This document shows, one piece after another, positions 43,844 through 53,229 of a stretch of 64,000 bases of DNA. Where the stretch lies: NCBI GenBank assembly GCA_037178625.1, contig CM074128.1:3410001-3474000 (forward strand), written 5' to 3'. How positions within the stretch are numbered: position 1 is the stretch's first letter; every line of letters begins with the position of its first letter. The notes beneath the pieces were generated by a model. It was not told the origin of the DNA. It did not search any database and was given only the letters and a program-made list of their open reading frames with translations. Both the position numbers and the translations under genes were made by a program. The stretch comes from Skeletonema tropicum (Eukaryota; Bacillariophyta; Thalassiosirophyceae; Thalassiosirales; Thalassiosiraceae).

Positions 43844-44303
43844 ATGAACCGTTTCCTTCTTGCTCTTTTGTCCGCATCTCCTCATTCGTGAGCACATCGG
43901 CGTTCGCTCCTTCCGTTTCATCAGTCCGCGTACCTACTCAACAATATGCTATCTGGGATACTGTGAGCTCCATGTACAACAATTGGGGAAAGAAGGCAAC
44001 TGCGTCACACATCCTATTCAAACCCAGTCAATTTGATGAAGATGCAGCAAAGGCGAAGCTAACAGAAATGAAGGCAGAGATTGGAGATGATCCCTGAGAA
44101 ATTTGCCGCCGCTGCGAAAGAGTGGAGTGGATGTCCCTCAGCTTCGAAAGGTGGATCTCTTGGAGAGTTTGGACCATGGAATGATGGTTAAGAATTTTGA
44201 TGATGTCTGCTTCAACGAGAAGGTTGGTGTTGTGCACGGTCCTATCTCCACCCAGTTTGGAGAGCATTTGATCCTTATCAACTCTCGCACTGGAGAAGAA
44301 TAA
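43844..44303 (+). CDS. Plastid-targeted parvulin-type peptidyl-prolyl isomerase, frame interrupted
   Basis: The start MNRFLLALLSA (43844) is a signal peptide; a second frame then gives VSTSAFAPSV, a textbook ASAFAP plastid motif. The parvulin domain follows: ATASHILFKPSQFDEDAAKA, EKFAAAAKEWSGCPSASKGG, SLGEFGPGMMVKNFDD, KVGVVHGPISTQFGEHLIL. Three frame breaks: between 43855 and 43880 (two extra or one missing base), at 44092-44094 (one extra C, CCC for CC) and at 44176-44177 (one extra base in GGACCATGGA). Everything between them is well conserved, so sequence errors are likelier than a pseudogene. PpiC-type enzymes isomerise peptidyl-proline bonds. Confidence 0.75.
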
Positions 44304-44867
44304 ACAAGCTTTTTGAAGTCGAAATGTTTTAAGAGCAGAAACAAGATTCAAGAGCCAAAGCAATCCCTGTAATGCTAGCTAGAAGAATATCTTCATTTAA
44401 TATCCATGATTATCGACCAAGTATGGTTTCTTGAAATAAACCTCGAATGGTTGCAGATCTGGCTCTGATTTGTTTTACAAGATGAAAATATTTCTAATAT
44501 AACCACTTTCTGAATGAAGAATTATATGACACAAATTTCGTCTATCTTCTTCCAAAGGGCGCGACGTCTATTGAAATTGCCTTGTTCACAGACATCCATG
44601 TATTTCATATTGTAAGCAATCATTCACGAAGGAAGAAAAAGTCTTTCAGGTCGATCAGTGAGATTGAATGATGGGAGAAGTGTAAGAGTAAGAGAGTTGT
44701 CTGCTTGCACATCAGCGCTTATGGGACGAATGCTTGCACATTTACTGAAAGTCGATGTATTAGTATAATTATTAATAGTGCAATAGTCCGACTGGTGATA
44801 CCAAGGTTGACAGGATGCATGAAAGGTGAAGCGTGACGACGATGGGTAGAGTTTGGGAGAATGTGGT
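44304..44867. other. Intergenic, nothing recognised
   Basis: No gene, repeat or RNA recognised between the parvulin gene and the satellite array. Confidence 0.5.
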
Positions 44868-45925
44868 GCTGCTGGCCAGCCCATACTCGACGTCTCATAT
44901 CAGCTACTAGGCTGTAGCATCGCTTCTACAAACGCCAAACGTCTGAGCAGTGAAAATGTGCTTTTATAATATCACCGCCGAGTATAATGCGCCACTAGAA
45001 GCGGCTCAGGCCCATTTTGACGACGATAGATACGATTTGGTAGTTTGAAGCACAGGTAGCTAGCCCACACTGGAACTACCATATCAGCTGCGACACTGTA
45101 GCATCGGGTCTCTAAACGTCGAACGTCTGAGCAGTGCAAATGACCTTTTATACTATCACCGCCGAGTATAACGGGCCACTAGAAGCGGCTCAGGCCCATA
45201 TTGACGACGATAGATACGATTTGTAGGTTTGATGTGCTGCTGGCCAGCCCGCACTGGACCTCTCACATCAGCTACGAGACTGTAGCATCGCTTGTAAATA
45301 TGTCAAACGTCTGGGCAGTGCAAATGAGCTTGTATACTATCACCGCCGAGTATAATGGGGCACTAGAAGCGGCTCATGCGCGTATTGACGACGATATAAA
45401 CGATTTGGTGGTCTGAAGCACAGGTAAGCTAGCCCACACTGGACCTCTCACATCAGCTGCGAGGCTGTACCTTAGGCTGCAGCGGCTCAACCCTTCTGGG
45501 CAGTGCAAATGTGCTTGTATTGCATCATCGCCGAGTATAATGGGCCACTAGAAGCGGCTCATGCCCATATTGACGACGATATAAACGATTTGGTAGTTTG
45601 GAGCGCAGCTCGTCAGCCCACACTGGACGTCTAATATCAGCTGCGGGGCTGTAGCATCGCTACTACGGTAACAACCCGTCTGGGCAGTGGAAATGTGCTT
45701 GTAATACATCACCGCCGAGTATAACGGGCCACTAGAAGCGGCTCATGCCCATATTGACGACGATAGATACGATTTGTAGGTTTGATGTGCTGCCGGCTAG
45801 CCCACACTGGACCTCTCATATCAGCTACGAGACTGTAGCATCGCTTGTAAATATGTCAAACGTCTGGGCAGTGCAAATGTACTTGTATTGCATCATCGCC
45901 GAGTATAATGGGCCATCTAGAAGCG
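44868..45925 (+). repeat. Tandem satellite array B, about 184 bp unit
   Basis: Units begin near 44890, 45072, 45259, 45443, 45626 and 45811, the last cut at CATCTAGAAGCGGTTTA (about 45925). Same unit and same orientation as array A, 44 kb away. Units here are more divergent from one another than those of array A. Two units (near 45230-45416 and 45750-45963) have longer open stretches only because they lost stops. Confidence 0.95.
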
Positions 45926-46440
45926 GTTTAGAGTTTCGAAAGACGATGGTTGTTGTAAGGTGAAGGAGATGGGTGGTTGAAGGTCGTGAAGGTGGAGAAG
46001 GAAAGCAGGTTGGAAGTTGTGACAGTAGAGTGAGAATGCAATAAACAAAGGAGGGTTAGTGAAGCTTGTTGAATGACAAAAAATCTCACCTTTCCGACAC
46101 AACCAACATCATTACTTGAACTCTTCCCGCCTCTCTATCTCTAGAGCTGGCCAGGCTAGAGAGAGTACGTTGCTGAATTGCCCTGTTAGTTGTTGTTGCG
46201 TAACGAAGATGAAGATGGTAGTAGACTTTGTAGATACTGGAAGTAGCTGGTTGCTAAATGTATGAGCCTGTTGTGCTTGCGTGTGTGAGCTGAAGTCATT
46301 CAAGAAAGCAAGCTGTGAGGATTTTAGCAAGAAAGGAAGAGGTATCTCGCTAACTGTACCTGTTTGTCCGGTTGTCGTCTTTCTCCCTTTCCGACCACCT
46401 CGACCTCCTCTCCAAGCCGTTGGCGCCACGAATTGTCTAG
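45926..46440 (-). repeat. Diverged repeat copy 1, lacking the internal gene
   Basis: 45942-46110 aligns with 47640-47815 (shared ACAAAGGAGGGTTAGTGAA), and 46180-46400 aligns with 48383-48610 (shared GAGGTATCTCGCTAA and GTAGCTGG-TGCTAAAT-TATGAGCC). In the second copy these two blocks are separated by a 141-codon gene; here only about 70 bp lie between them. Confidence 0.75.
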
Positions 46441-47275
46441 ACATTCTCTTGGATGCAGCTTCCATTGTACTCTCACAGTCACATCATCTTCATCACACTC
46501 CATTGTCACCAAGACGCCAACATCGGGCTGTGTCAGAAGATAATGGCGATACTTCCATGGAAAATGTAAGATCCAATTGATGATTTGTTGCTCTCATCCA
46601 TATCAAGAAATGATGCATGTACACAAGACTACCTACCATCATCTCCTGCATTGTCAAACTATATATGTCATTGTCAAACTATACATGTAGTCGTTTTTAT
46701 GTAGTGTAGTTGTTTATACGTAAATTAATATACATGTTTGTACCACGTGGGGTGTGATAGAAGTATTTTGCTTTGAGACTTCGACTAGTCATTTAGATCC
46801 TGTAGATGACGAAATATGCGAGTGAAATATTCTTACAGTAGAAAGCTTTCGAAGCTGAAAGTCTCTCAGCGCATTCAAATGCAGTCGAGGAACGATGTAT
46901 CGGCACACGTCTTCCTCGCAGCGCGAAACAGCTGACAAGTGTGTAGATGAATTGCAGCATTGCCTGGAAGCTTTTACTTCAAGTAGAAGTATTGTGATGC
47001 AACTTAAGAGTTTCATAATCGAAGTAAGTAATTGACTATCCGATGATAATGAGTTCCAGTCGACTCAGACGAAGCGAAGATGTAGCCCAGAAGATCTCCT
47101 TTGTAGCACAGCGATGGAACAGCTATAGAGTCATCCTCCAAGTGATATCTTGGCATACGATGATAGGATTGAACTCCAGCTGAACTTGCTGCGAACGGCC
47201 GCGAGAGAAGGAAGGTAGTTGATGAAAAGGTGTCAGTTGCTGGTTTCCTCAATCTCTCAAGAGAGAATCGAGTAC
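46441..47275. other. Intergenic, nothing convincing
   Basis: Short direct repeat ACATGTCA/TACATGTAG with AACTATA at 46655-46690. Minus-strand frames at 46789-47324 have no recognisable domain and I do not call them. Confidence 0.45.
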
Positions 47276-47520
47276 TTATCCCCAACGCCGCGAAAAGGCC
47301 TCTGACAAGTTGGGGGTGGGCCATTGATCCCCGAAGGGAAAAGGTTAGACTTCAGCGGTACCCCCAAGGTACGTGCCTGGGAACTATGCCCGGTCCTTGC
47401 CCGTCGGTTCCGAACCGATGCCTGCCACCTCCAGACGCCGATCGTCTCTAGGAGTACCAGCCCGACGCTGGATTGAGAGTTGGGCGAAAGAACATGCCAT
47501 ACAGCCTGGTTACTGCTGAG
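47276..47520. other. GC-rich segment of unknown origin
   Basis: Composition differs sharply from its surroundings (CCCCCAAGGTACGTGCCTGG, GGTTCCGAACC). It can be read as coding on the minus strand only in short stretches. It does not look like a tRNA or an rRNA I can identify. It may be a fragment of a mobile element or an insertion. Confidence 0.3.
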
Positions 47521-47640
47521 ATCACCATTCCTCCACAGATAGTGGATTTTATCCTCTCCCGAGTTACGAAGATTTAGCGTCTTTCCGGACGGGGAAGTTA
47601 TGCTCTTCCGAGAGTTACGAAGTTTATGAAGTCATTCCGG
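47521..47640. repeat. Short direct repeat next to repeat copy 2
   Basis: CCGAGTTACGAAGATTTA...CTTTCCGGACGG (about 47557-47593) and CCGAGAGTTACGAAGTTTAT...CATTCCGGACGA (about 47609-47644) are two near copies in tandem. Confidence 0.6.
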
Positions 47641-48620
47641 ACGATGGTTGTTGGTTATAGTGTTTGTTGCGAAGACGGAGATGGGTGGTAGGTCGAAGGT
47701 ACGAAGGTAAAGACGGAAGGCAGGTCGGGAGTTGTAAAAGTAGAGAGAAACCTAAAACAAACAAAGGAGGGTTAGTGAAACTTTCTGAATGACGTCTTCC
47801 CACAACCAACATTTCCTCCAATAGAGCTGATCAGACTCCACCGGAGGGGGCGAACGATAAAACAAAGCAAAGCACAGTTATAAACGAAGTGAAGGATGAA
47901 ACATCGAAGATGTATTATGAATCGAAGGAAGGCACGAAACGCTCTGGCTCTCTCCTAACTCTCGTCGCTGTCACACTCCAATAAGCTCCAAGCTTCATTG
48001 CTAAGAGATGCTACCTCACGCCGCCTTGATGCCATCTTCTTCCTCGTGCGCCTCGCAATTGGTTCAACTGGCTCTTCATGTCCAGCGTCATCACCAAATC
48101 GTACGTCAACCTCCTCTTCTACAGGCTGCGGCGCCTCCTCCTCCACGTGAGGTAGCATCCTCTCCTCTCTCTCTACTTGACGAGTAGACACATCGACCGA
48201 AGGCGCCGTCTTGTTAAAGAGTTTTGCAGTGCAGGTGGCACTGAAGACTACTTTGCGGTTGTTGTTACGACGATGATCGGCCTTTCGAAGGATCGAAGGG
48301 TGGGCCGGTGCCGTGGAAGAGCGGCGCGCTGCTGCGTGACGACGGGAGCGTTGTTGGACCTTCTTCAGGGAGAATACCATGGTAGTTGTTGTTGTGTAAC
48401 GAAAACGAAGATGATAACGGAGATAGTCGACGATGTAGTTGTTGAAAGTAGCTGGATGCTAAATTTATGAGCCTTGTTTGTGCTTGTTTTCAGTGTGAGC
48501 TGAAGTCAGTCATGTCAGGGCAAAAGCTGTTGAAAAAGGAGACAGAAATTGCAAGAAACGAGAGGTATCTCGCTAAATGTAGGTACCTTGCTGTCCAGTT
48601 TTGTCCGTCTTTTTCCTCTT
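47640..48620 (-). repeat. Diverged repeat copy 2, containing a gene
   Basis: Its outer blocks (47640-47815 and 48383-48610) match copy 1 (45926-46440). The middle holds the minus-strand gene 47955-48380. In gene orientation the matching blocks are the upstream region and the 3' flank. Confidence 0.75.
47955..48380 (-). CDS. Small basic protein with SILK and RVxF-type PP1-docking motifs
   Basis: 141 aa, intronless. N-terminus Arg-rich (RSRRHAAARRSS). Residues 29-32 are SILR and residues 43-46 are KVVF; the order [GS]IL[KR] then [KR]VxF within about 15 residues is the two-part protein phosphatase 1 docking pattern of inhibitor-2-like and KNL1-like proteins. An acidic Glu-rich middle (VEEEAPQPVEEEVDVRFGDD) and a basic stretch (RRTRKKMASRRRE) follow, ending WSLLECDSDES. 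Whether it binds PP1 is inference from motifs alone. The gene sits in a repeat whose sister copy lacks it. Confidence 0.5.
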   Translation of the reverse strand: MVFSLKKVQQRSRRHAAARRSSTAPAHPSILRKADHRRNNNRKVVFSATCTAKLFNKTAPSVDVSTRQVEREERMLPHVEEEAPQPVEEEVDVRFGDDAGHEEPVEPIARRTRKKMASRRREVASLSNEAWSLLECDSDES

Positions 48621-48771
48621 TTTACGTCCAACTCCATCCAGATCTCAGATCTTCTCACGCTAAGTACTATCACTAAGCCACTAAGCCAAGCACCAAGCTC
48701 AAGCACCAAGCTATTGCACAATAGCCAGCCGAGACACAGTCGTGAAGAACGCTATCCTCAGCCCAATAATC

Positions 48772-50480
48772 ATGTACAACGGCATAGGGCTCGCCTCAGT
48801 CCGCGGCACAGCGACATCTGGCCACGTCCAGTCCAACGCTGGGCATGTCAGGAACTCTTCCCGAAGAAATCGCACGTTTCGGAACGCGAATGATGGACGA
48901 GATGGCAGGGGCGGCCGCGGCGGAAGGGGATATTTTGATAGGGGAGACAATAATAATGAGCGCCATGCATTACTGACAAATGAAGCATTGCGTGAGGGGG
49001 CCTCGTCACTGGCCCTCCATGAGAAGAAGCGGCGATTGGAAGTGCGCTTGATGGAACTGCGGGATCAGTTGGAAGAGAGAGGTTGGAAAGATGATGAGAT
49101 TGAGAAGGAGATTAAGCATGAGAGGGAGAAACATAAAATGGAGGAAGAGCGGAGAGAGCAGCAATTAATTCAACAGCAGCAGCAGCGGCAACAACAGCAA
49201 GAATTGCAGCAGCAGCAGCAGATAGAGGTGGAACATGAAGATGGGGAAATTAAATTGATAACTCAGGGCGAGATCAATGGCGATGCCACTGAAGTTGTGG
49301 AAGGCGAGACTGCTGCAGCGGTGGTTGATGATTCAAAAAATCAAGGGGAAAGTCGGCTGTCCAATATCAAACGCAGGTACGGTAGAACGCAGCAGTTCAA
49401 AGAGCGTGGTAATTTTGGTGGCAAAAACACACAAGCACGAAAAGCTCATCAAGAAGAACGAAACAATCGGCTGCGCGATGCGTTTGGAATCAGTTCTGAT
49501 AATCACAAGGAGGGAGAAGCATTTGATCGCGAGCTTCAAGAAGCAAAGAGGTTGGAAAAGAAGCAGAGAATTGAAAAGGCGGAGAGGAAAGCGGAGAGAG
49601 CTCGAATTAGGGAAGAAAGGCGACAAAAGAAGCTGCAGAGGAATAAATCTGATGACGGAAGGAAGGGCAAAAAAGATGGCAAGCGCCGTAGGGGTAGATC
49701 TATGAGCACAAGCAGCAGCAGCAGCAGCAGTAGTGGTAGCTCTCGGTCATACAGTTCTTCATCGAGTGGCAGCAGTGACAGCAGTCGTTCGTACTCGTCA
49801 TCTTCCTTTTCTTCCTCGTCATATTCAAGCAGCAGTCGCAGTAGAGGTAGAGGCAGATCTCGTCGTTCGCGTGGAAGAAGGAGAAGAAGTTACAGCTCTA
49901 GTAGTTCAAGTGGTAGCAGCAGCTCATCATCTTTTTCTCGCTCACGCTCACGGTCACGTTCTGATAGCAGGGATAAAAAGCGAAAGTCTGTGAAGGAATC
50001 TCTTCAGGATAGGCCAACTCCTGGAAAGCAAACGCGTGACAAAGAAAGTCACACCTCTCGCTTCACGCTCACGTTCTGACAGCAGAAAACGAGAGCAAAA
50101 ATCTAGGAAGGAGTCTCGTAAGAGCAGATCGCCTCCAGCAAAGAGAAAGCGTAGAGAGAGTCCCGGGGAGTCACCTCCCCCCTTGCCAGAGTCATCAAAT
50201 GGGATTAGGACTAGTGAGAAAGATGCCAATCAGGATAAGAATTCCAGGGGAAGACATTCAGCGTCTCGCAGTCATTCACCGCGAAGAAGTCGATCGTACT
50301 CCAGCAGCCGAAGCCGTAGCAGGAGTCGTGGAGGGAGGAGTTCATCACCACTCGTATCAAGCAGCAGAGGTGAAGCGAAGGGGGGGAAAGAAAGCGAGGC
50401 GAAAGAGATTGCGGTCTTCGTCTTATTCAAGCGGCAGTCGCAGTGAGAGTAGGAGTCGAAGTAATGGCAGTCGCCGTTAA
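48772..50480 (+). CDS. CWC21: SRRM2/CWC21-type splicing factor, frame interrupted
   Basis: The start MYNGIGLASVRGTATSGHVQ (48772) is the invariant Cwc21/SRRM2 N-terminus; a frame extends 10 codons upstream but is not conserved. The cwf21 domain is ALREGASSLALHEKKRRLEV...LEERGWKDDEIEKEI (about 72-115). A Gln-rich and then a Lys/Arg-rich region follow, then a long Ser/Arg domain. The main frame stops early at 50079; dropping one T near 50062 restores SRSRSRSDSRKREQKS, and dropping one G from the G7 run at 50380-50386 restores GGKKARRKRLRSSSYSSGSR to the stop at 50480. Cwc21 binds PRP8 and SNU114 near the spliceosome catalytic centre. The protein is about 568 aa after correction. Confidence 0.85.
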
Positions 50481-50549
50481 TCTGGGAGTTGATAATAAAT
50501 TTGATTCTTATTTTCACACTACTAAATACTGTACAATCGTTAAGCTCGA

Positions 50550-52220
50550 TCACGGGGTGTTGGGACCACTGAGATGTGATTCGCACAAACCACTCATCTC
50601 TTCATCGGCATGATCTGATAATAAATGCGTCACAGATTGAAACGTCATCAAAAGAGCCGATAGCAACACCACGAATCCAATTGAGAATGCAATGTAAGAA
50701 TTGCGTTTTGATTTTCCGAGGATGTAATTCATGATAGTTTGTCCCAAAAGAGTTGACAAAAATCCAAGCAACACACAAACAACTGCATAGTCCTTCACTA
50801 ACAATCCATACACAGCAAAAGTTGTAGTTGCTGTAAAGCTGGTAAAGAAAATCATGCACGCTGAGGTTGCACTTGCGACGGCTGGGTGGACTCCCATTGC
50901 CAACATGAGTGGACCTTTGATAATTCCTCCTCCAACTCCAAACAAACCGCCGCAGAGTCCTGCCAGTGTACTAATTAAGGGATACACAACTGTCGATCTT
51001 TCATCCCACTTTACATCCTCAGGAAGATATGAGTATCCAGCGGCAATTTTTCGTTTCGTATCCTTGATGAGGGTCTTGCGAGCGATGAAAGCTATCATGA
51101 ATATCCAAAGGAGGAGAACAGCTTGTGCGACCCAGAAGGCAGCTGAGCCACACTGAATACCGAGTGGTTGAAAGGTGGCACCTCCCTTGACTATGTTGAT
51201 TGTTAGTACAACCAAAAACATTGTCACAACGAGTCCAATTTTGTTTCGTTTTGGATGCCTCTCATCCTCTAAGATCTGCTGCAGTTGAAATGGATCGACA
51301 TGTTCAAGGAAGTCGTCTCCCTTGTAATTGTAATCATCATAATCGTCATGACCGTTCATAACACTGATTGGACTTGGAGGACTAGCGAAATCAGTAGTGA
51401 CTTCTTTCATAGACAACTCTCCTGTTGTAAAGTCACCACTCGCACCCAAATGCTGACTGGGTTCAAAGTCTTCCAAGCTATCATTCAGCAATAGGTATTG
51501 ATTCAAATCCATCAATGCGTCAGAATCGTCTTTGATTTCCACAGCCCTCTTCCCAACACTATTCTTCATTAGTTCTACTGACTCCTTTTTGTAAAGTTTC
51601 ACGGCCTTCTTGAGAGTGTTGTAAGCAGTTAATGTCAGCAGTAGGACAAGCATCACGGCAATGACGGTTTCTGACAATACTTTATTCAAGTTGGCCCCTA
51701 TCAATGCACCAGCAAGTGTCGACGGTTCCATAACTAATATCAGGTCCCAATCAATCAGTGGCCTGTCTGCATTTGGGTGTCTCTGCCTAACATTGCGAAT
51801 CGTGTTGGCCACGGCCCCTCCAAACACAGTTACATTTGAGAGCGGTATTGCATGTTTGGGCATGAAACCAAGGATGAGAATGTAGATTGGGACAAGGATG
51901 CCACCTCCTCCGATGCCACCTCCGGCTGCAAGGATCAAACCCAAGGCTGCTAAAGAGAACCCGATGAAGTCTTCGGCTTTCAGTGGAAATAAAGGAGCAT
52001 GATCTGACGGGTGGTTGTTGACAATGCCGGTGGAGTTAGCGTGCTGCTGGTCGAGGAGGAGTGGTTGTGTTTCTGGCGATGATTTCAATGAGTCAAATAT
52101 TCTCGAAGCGGAGGTAACGACTCCATCCGAGCTTTCGCTCACATGATCGAGCCATTCATAAGCTGCAGCCGAAGAAATGAGAAGAGCTGCCAGCGCGGCT
52201 ATGGATATTATTCTGGGCAT
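50550..52220 (-). CDS. TauE/SafE-family anion exporter
   Basis: 556 aa, intact. Signal peptide MPRIISIAALAALLISSAAA. Two TauE/SafE halves: IGFSLAALGLILAAGGGIGG with GGGILVPIYILILGF and PLSNVTVFGGAVANTIRN; and after a 150-residue soluble acidic linker, PLISTLAGLCGGLFGVGGGI, IKGPLMLAMGVHPAVASATS and ACMIFFTSFTATTTFAVYG. About 8-9 membrane helices. The twin GGG(I/V)GGG glycine loops are the family hallmark. Plant and algal members are linked to sulfur-compound or organic-anion export; substrate here unknown. Convergent with the SRRM2 gene (69 bp). Confidence 0.88.
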   Translation of the reverse strand: MPRIISIAALAALLISSAAAYEWLDHVSESSDGVVTSASRIFDSLKSSPETQPLLLDQQHANSTGIVNNHPSDHAPLFPLKAEDFIGFSLAALGLILAAGGGIGGGGILVPIYILILGFMPKHAIPLSNVTVFGGAVANTIRNVRQRHPNADRPLIDWDLILVMEPSTLAGALIGANLNKVLSETVIAVMLVLLLTLTAYNTLKKAVKLYKKESVELMKNSVGKRAVEIKDDSDALMDLNQYLLLNDSLEDFEPSQHLGASGDFTTGELSMKEVTTDFASPPSPISVMNGHDDYDDYNYKGDDFLEHVDPFQLQQILEDERHPKRNKIGLVVTMFLVVLTINIVKGGATFQPLGIQCGSAAFWVAQAVLLLWIFMIAFIARKTLIKDTKRKIAAGYSYLPEDVKWDERSTVVYPLISTLAGLCGGLFGVGGGIIKGPLMLAMGVHPAVASATSACMIFFTSFTATTTFAVYGLLVKDYAVVCVLLGFLSTLLGQTIMNYILGKSKRNSYIAFSIGFVVLLSALLMTFQSVTHLLSDHADEEMSGLCESHLSGPNTP

Positions 52221-53229
52221 GATGAAGAGTAGATTGTCTTATTTTTATGTGATCATCATAATGAGTCTGGCAAAGGAGATCACATCAGTATTTAATTTTG
52301 TTCAGTTTGGTTCTCTGCTGTGTTTTTCATTGTCACAACAACATAAGTAAAACATATAAAAGAAGAATTCGGACGTGTGTTAGCCATACGGAACTCTGCA
52401 TAATTCTTATCAAAAAATACAAGAGCACACTTTACATGGTAAGATAAACGTATGACAAATCATACTTGTAATTTACCTAATATTTACCTAACATTATGTA
52501 GGCTGAGAGGTCTTGCTTTTATGTCATGACACGTATCTTTTTTATGTAGCTGTTGGATGCAAACAATAATAATAATAACTTAGAAAATTACTCAACTATC
52601 CTAAATACAATACATACTTGCTGAGTAGACTCGAGGTCTGTTCATTGCCATGTGTTTACACACATAGCAAGGCCGCAACGAGGCGACTGAGGCTAATCCT
52701 CACTTCGGCAAAATGCCGGGATCTGATTAAGAGTGTAACCATCAACACTAATAGAACTAACAAACGTAGCATAACCATCCAACAGGAGCAGGATTGCTTT
52801 CACCCTTGTTTCGCATTCTCTACCCCAAGACCATCAAGCACTGAGCAGATGCAAGCTAAGTAACTCTAGAGAGTAAACGCCAAGCTAAGAGTCTACATAT
52901 GTCAGCTCGCTCTTAGGGTGATGTTTGTCTTACATCAATATAGGAGTTGAATGCACGAGGGACGAGGGCGAGTAAAGCACCTGCAAGTAAAAGATGTAAG
53001 CGAATATGGCAAACAGGGTCTGAACTTTCTAACTTATCATACGCTTCTGTTGTCATTTGGTCTTCACATCTTTTTGTGTACCATATTCATATTCATTCAT
53101 TAGGTCAAGGACTTCTTGCCCTGAGCGGGGATGAAGGCATAGCTGCAGATGAGGCTCGTACTCTGTTTCTCATCTGACAGATAAAAACATGTCAGTTTCT
53201 CGTTTCACCACACTATGCATCATCACAAC
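52221..53229. other. Intergenic, one perfect palindrome
   Basis: No gene recognised in 1 kb. An AATAATAATAATAA run at about 52564-52577 and the palindrome ACTCTAGAGAGT at 52864-52875 are the only structure I see. Confidence 0.5.

Noticed and set aside
45201..45963. Two protein genes inside satellite array B
   Set aside because: The frames exist only because repeat units lost stop codons; they have no independent start region or domain.
46789..47324. Two minus-strand small genes
   Set aside because: Frames cross a sharp composition change and show no family similarity.
47395..47430. tRNA gene (GGTTCCGAACC as a T-arm)
   Set aside because: No matching acceptor, D or anticodon arms at the right distances.
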